DNA of 64,000 nucleotides, taken from the NCBI RefSeq assembly GCF_000743705.1, contig NZ_JQEZ01000003.1:231529-295528 (forward strand). Direction: 5' to 3'. A program made the position numbers and the translations under genes. The DNA is from Ruegeria halocynthiae. Its GTDB lineage: Bacteria > Pseudomonadota > Alphaproteobacteria > Rhodobacterales > Rhodobacteraceae. The notes under the pieces are model-generated. The model searched no databases. It saw only the letters and a program-made list of their open reading frames with translations, and was not told the origin of the DNA. Shown in pieces: positions 63,191 to 64,000 of the stretch (position 1 is the stretch's first letter; every line of letters starts with the position of its first letter).

Positions 63191-64000
63191 TTACTTGATT
63201 TCGCCCATGCAGAGGTACTTGATCTCGAGGAAGTCATCGATGCCGTATTTGGAGCCTTCGCGGCCCAGGCCCGATTGTTTGACGCCGCCGAAGGGGGCGA
63301 CTTCGGTTGAGATCAGGCCGGTGTTGATGCCGACCATGCCCGATTCCAATGCCTCGGCCACGCGCCAGACGCGGGCCAGATCACGGCTGTAGAAATAAGA
63401 CGCCAGACCAAACTCGCTGTCGTTGGCCATGGCGATCACGTCGGCCTCGTCCTCGAACTTGAACAAAGGTGCAACCGGACCGAATGTTTCGTCCTTGGCC
63501 ACAACCATGTCGCGGGTCACGCCGGTCAGAACCGTGGGCTGGAAGAAGGTGCCGCCCAGGTCCGAGCGCTGGCCGCCTTCCAGAACCTCGGCGCCTTTGC
63601 TGACCGCGTCGGTGATGTGCTCTTCGACCTTGGCCACAGCCGCACCGTTGATCAGCGGACCGGTAGTGACGCCTTCGCCAAAGCCGTCGCCGACGTTCAG
63701 CGCGCGGGCTTTTTCCGCCAGCTTGGCCGCAAACTCATCGTAAACGGCGGCCTGCACGTAAATGCGGTTGGCGCAGACGCAGGTCTGGCCATTGTTGCGG
63801 AACTTGGCGATCATCGCACCATCGACCGCGGCATCCACATCAGCGTCGTCAAAGACGATAAACGGCGCGTTGCCGCCCAGCTCAAGGCTCATCTTCTTGA
63901 TGGTGTCCGCCGCCTGACGCATCAGGATCTGGCCCACCCGGGTCGAGCCGGTAAAGGTGATCTTGGCGACCTTGTCGTTGGTGCACAGTTCCTCACCCAC
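63191..64000 (-). CDS. gabD: NAD(P)-dependent succinate-semialdehyde dehydrogenase, C-terminal part
   Basis: The last 269 or so residues of a GabD-type aldehyde dehydrogenase; the frame stays open to the window edge, so the N-terminal part lies beyond base 64000. It shows [12 protein letters not shown] (cofactor binding), [17 protein letters not shown] with the general-base Glu, [15 protein letters not shown] with the catalytic Cys, EETFGP-type [11 protein letters not shown], and an ending [19 protein letters not shown] typical of the family. It oxidises succinate semialdehyde to succinate in 4-aminobutyrate use. Close match to E. coli GabD motifs supports the name. Confidence 0.92.
   Translation of the reverse strand: MGEELCTNDKVAKITFTGSTRVGQILMRQAADTIKKMSLELGGNAPFIVFDDADVDAAVDGAMIAKFRNNGQTCVCANRIYVQAAVYDEFAAKLAEKARALNVGDGFGEGVTTGPLINGAAVAKVEEHITDAVSKGAEVLEGGQRSDLGGTFFQPTVLTGVTRDMVVAKDETFGPVAPLFKFEDEADVIAMANDSEFGLASYFYSRDLARVWRVAEALESGMVGINTGLISTEVAPFGGVKQSGLGREGSKYGIDDFLEIKYLCMGEIK

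Overview
The window is a GC-rich bacterial chromosome segment. The gene set points to an alphaproteobacterium, most likely a marine Rhodobacterales (Roseobacter-type) organism: a TRAP transporter, several amino-acid ABC importers, an Mla/MCE lipid transport operon, a napFDAGHBC periplasmic nitrate reductase operon, two type I secretion systems (T1SS) with Ca-binding substrates, a dimethylargininase-like enzyme and a phosphonate-monoester-hydrolase-type sulfatase. The taxonomy is inferred from gene content; there is no rRNA gene or phylogenetic marker here. No tRNA, rRNA, CRISPR array or intact insertion sequence was seen.

Layout. 0-10 kb: the 3' end of an MFS exporter, two tandem crcB fluoride-channel genes (minus), a membrane-attached FMN glutamate-synthase-like protein, an ECF sigma factor translationally coupled to a membrane von Willebrand (vWA) protein, a strong bidirectional terminator, and a minus-strand mlaE-mlaF-mlaD-pqiC-like lipid transport operon. 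10-16.5 kb: a PMH/sulfatase, a PAS hybrid histidine kinase with its OmpR-type regulator, and an ABC exporter. 16.5-31.4 kb is the most distinctive block. One minus-strand operon encodes a large Ig-repeat adhesin, a SapC-family protein, a lipoprotein TolC-like channel, a C39-like-domain T1SS ATPase and an HlyD adaptor. Divergent from it is an RTX protein with a dockerin-like tail, facing a second HlyD/PrtD-type T1SS pair.

31.5-40.8 kb: a LysR regulator, a TRAP transporter whose small permease carries an unusual TM2/coiled-coil N-terminal extension, a polar-amino-acid ABC importer, and a divergent dimethylarginine dimethylaminohydrolase-family gene. 40.8-47.5 kb: the nap operon followed by an 85-residue membrane protein and a clear terminator, with an FNR/Nnr-like site upstream. 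47.4-48.65 kb is a long stretch without a convincing gene. 48.65-53.7 kb: a five-gene Liv-type ABC importer whose LivF has Arg in place of the Walker A Lys. 53.8-54.35 kb: a parD-parE toxin-antitoxin pair in which the toxin has no ordinary start codon.

54.66-64 kb: an RND efflux pair without an outer-membrane partner, a small secreted protein gene broken by a single extra G in a G6 run, a di-heme cytochrome c peroxidase-like protein, a membrane-anchored patatin, a gene-poor stretch with clustered palindromes, and the C-terminal part of succinate-semialdehyde dehydrogenase (gabD), cut by the window edge.
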